14,388 nt of DNA from DATKMS01 sp041497995 (GTDB taxonomy: Bacteria > Desulfobacterota > Binatia > HRBIN30). Location: NCBI GenBank assembly GCA_041497995.1, contig JBGQHM010000149.1, forward strand, positions 1 through 14,388, read 5' to 3'. Shown in pieces: positions 13,824 through 14,388 of this stretch (positions within the stretch are counted from its first letter, which is position 1; each line of letters opens with the position of its first letter). Made by a program: the position numbers and the translations under genes. The notes beneath the pieces are model-generated. The model ran no database searches. It was not told the DNA's origin and saw only the letters and a program-made list of their open reading frames with translations.

Positions 13824-14388
13824 ATGGAGACTCGATGTGATCTGAGTGCCGAGCTCACCGTGTTCGTACTGACGGTTGGGGCGCCCAGCTTTGCGGAGTG
13901 CATGAAGCGACTCGAAGCGCAGGATTGTCGTTTCAACCGCGAGGTGATCGAGAACGTCGCGCCGATGAGCCGTGCCCTGCAGTGCATGCTGGACCGCTGC
14001 CGGACCCGCTTCTTCGTGCAGGTCGACGAGGACATGCTGCTGTATCCGCACGCGATTCGATCTCTGTACACGCGGCTTGCCGAGTCACCGCCCGAGGTGG
14101 CGATCCTCACCTGCCATCTCTTCGATTCGCATGCCCAGCGGGTGATCTACGGGCTGAAGATCTATCGCCACGCGATCGTGCGCGCCTATCCGTACGACAA
14201 TGTGGAATCGTGCGAGTACGACCAGATTCGCCGCTTTACGAAAGACGGCTTCGTCGATCTCCGGCTCCCCCTTGAGAATCATTTCCTACCCTCGGAGATT
14301 ACACTGGGCGAACACGGTAGCATGTGGACGCCACGATCGGTCTTTGAGCGTTACCTCACGCTTGAACGGAAGATTCGCCGCCACAACG
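13824..14388 (+). CDS. GT2-like glycosyltransferase (3' partial)
   Basis: The frame is open from ATG 13821/13824 to the right edge without a stop, giving 188 complete codons from 13824. AGGAGG (13814-13819) is 4 nt before ATG 13824, better than the 1 nt before ATG 13821. The N-terminus is a short beta-strand (ELTVFVLTVG). Then ENVAPMSRALQCMLDRC leads into FFVQVDEDMLLYPHAI (D68, E69, D70), the layout of a GT-A fold: a strand ending in a metal- and nucleotide-sugar-binding DxD motif. Family 2-like glycosyltransferases move a sugar from an NDP-sugar to lipid, glycan or protein. Acceptor and sugar are unknown, and the C-terminal part lies outside the window. No signal peptide or membrane helix is visible in the part seen. 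No gene remains to its right in the window. Confidence 0.65.
   Translation, partial: METRCDLSAELTVFVLTVGAPSFAECMKRLEAQDCRFNREVIENVAPMSRALQCMLDRCRTRFFVQVDEDMLLYPHAIRSLYTRLAESPPEVAILTCHLFDSHAQRVIYGLKIYRHAIVRAYPYDNVESCEYDQIRRFTKDGFVDLRLPLENHFLPSEITLGEHGSMWTPRSVFERYLTLERKIRRHN

Overview
The window is GC-rich, densely coding DNA. It carries eleven complete genes, two genes cut by the window edges and one probable gene remnant. I infer an uncultured soil or sediment bacterium of the deltaproteobacterial sphere, possibly Candidatus Binatota (Desulfobacterota_B). The reasons are: secreted proteins with long Thr/Pro/Ser linkers; a paired calcium-loop C-terminal module of the DCNxDGxVTVDEL type; a Cys-rich repeat protein with an ASH-like domain and a C-terminal membrane tail; and several flavin monooxygenases. 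There is no 16S gene, so this placement is recognition of style, not proof.

Left block (2-4485, + strand): a Baeyer-Villiger-type flavin monooxygenase missing its N-terminus, a secreted GH5 endoglycoceramidase-like hydrolase, a HugZ-like FMN/heme-binding protein with a DUF2470 tail, and a HAD phosphatase. Spacings are -4, 22 and 5 nt, so this looks like one transcription unit. A perfect TTGACA and a 14-bp hairpin then precede a separate gene at 4573-6165. That gene encodes a surface protein with eight 4-Cys modules, a 149-residue Thr-rich linker, an ASH-like domain and a C-terminal hydrophobic tail.

Middle block (6339-10176, + strand): a luciferase-like flavin monooxygenase overlaps an alpha/beta hydrolase by 4 nt, and a secreted matrixin-type zinc metalloprotease follows 26 nt later. 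The protease has an Ig-like domain, a Pro/Thr/Ser linker and a dockerin-like calcium module. The monooxygenase-hydrolase pair suggests oxidation followed by ester or C-C bond hydrolysis of a hydrophobic substrate.

Right block: on the - strand, a TetA-like MFS exporter, a 48-codon remnant resembling the start of an aldehyde:ferredoxin oxidoreductase, and a class I O-methyltransferase. Divergent from the methyltransferase are a secreted DUF1579 protein and, running off the right edge, a GT2-like glycosyltransferase with a DED motif.

The most unusual structure is a pair of intergenic inverted repeats (6171-6272 and 10197-10267). Each arm is four 7-nt units (NNNTCRG on the left, CYGANNN on the right). 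Each element starts just after the stop codon of a Thr/Pro-linker secreted protein. I saw no CRISPR array, tRNA, rRNA, intact transposase, phage gene or recognisable defence system.
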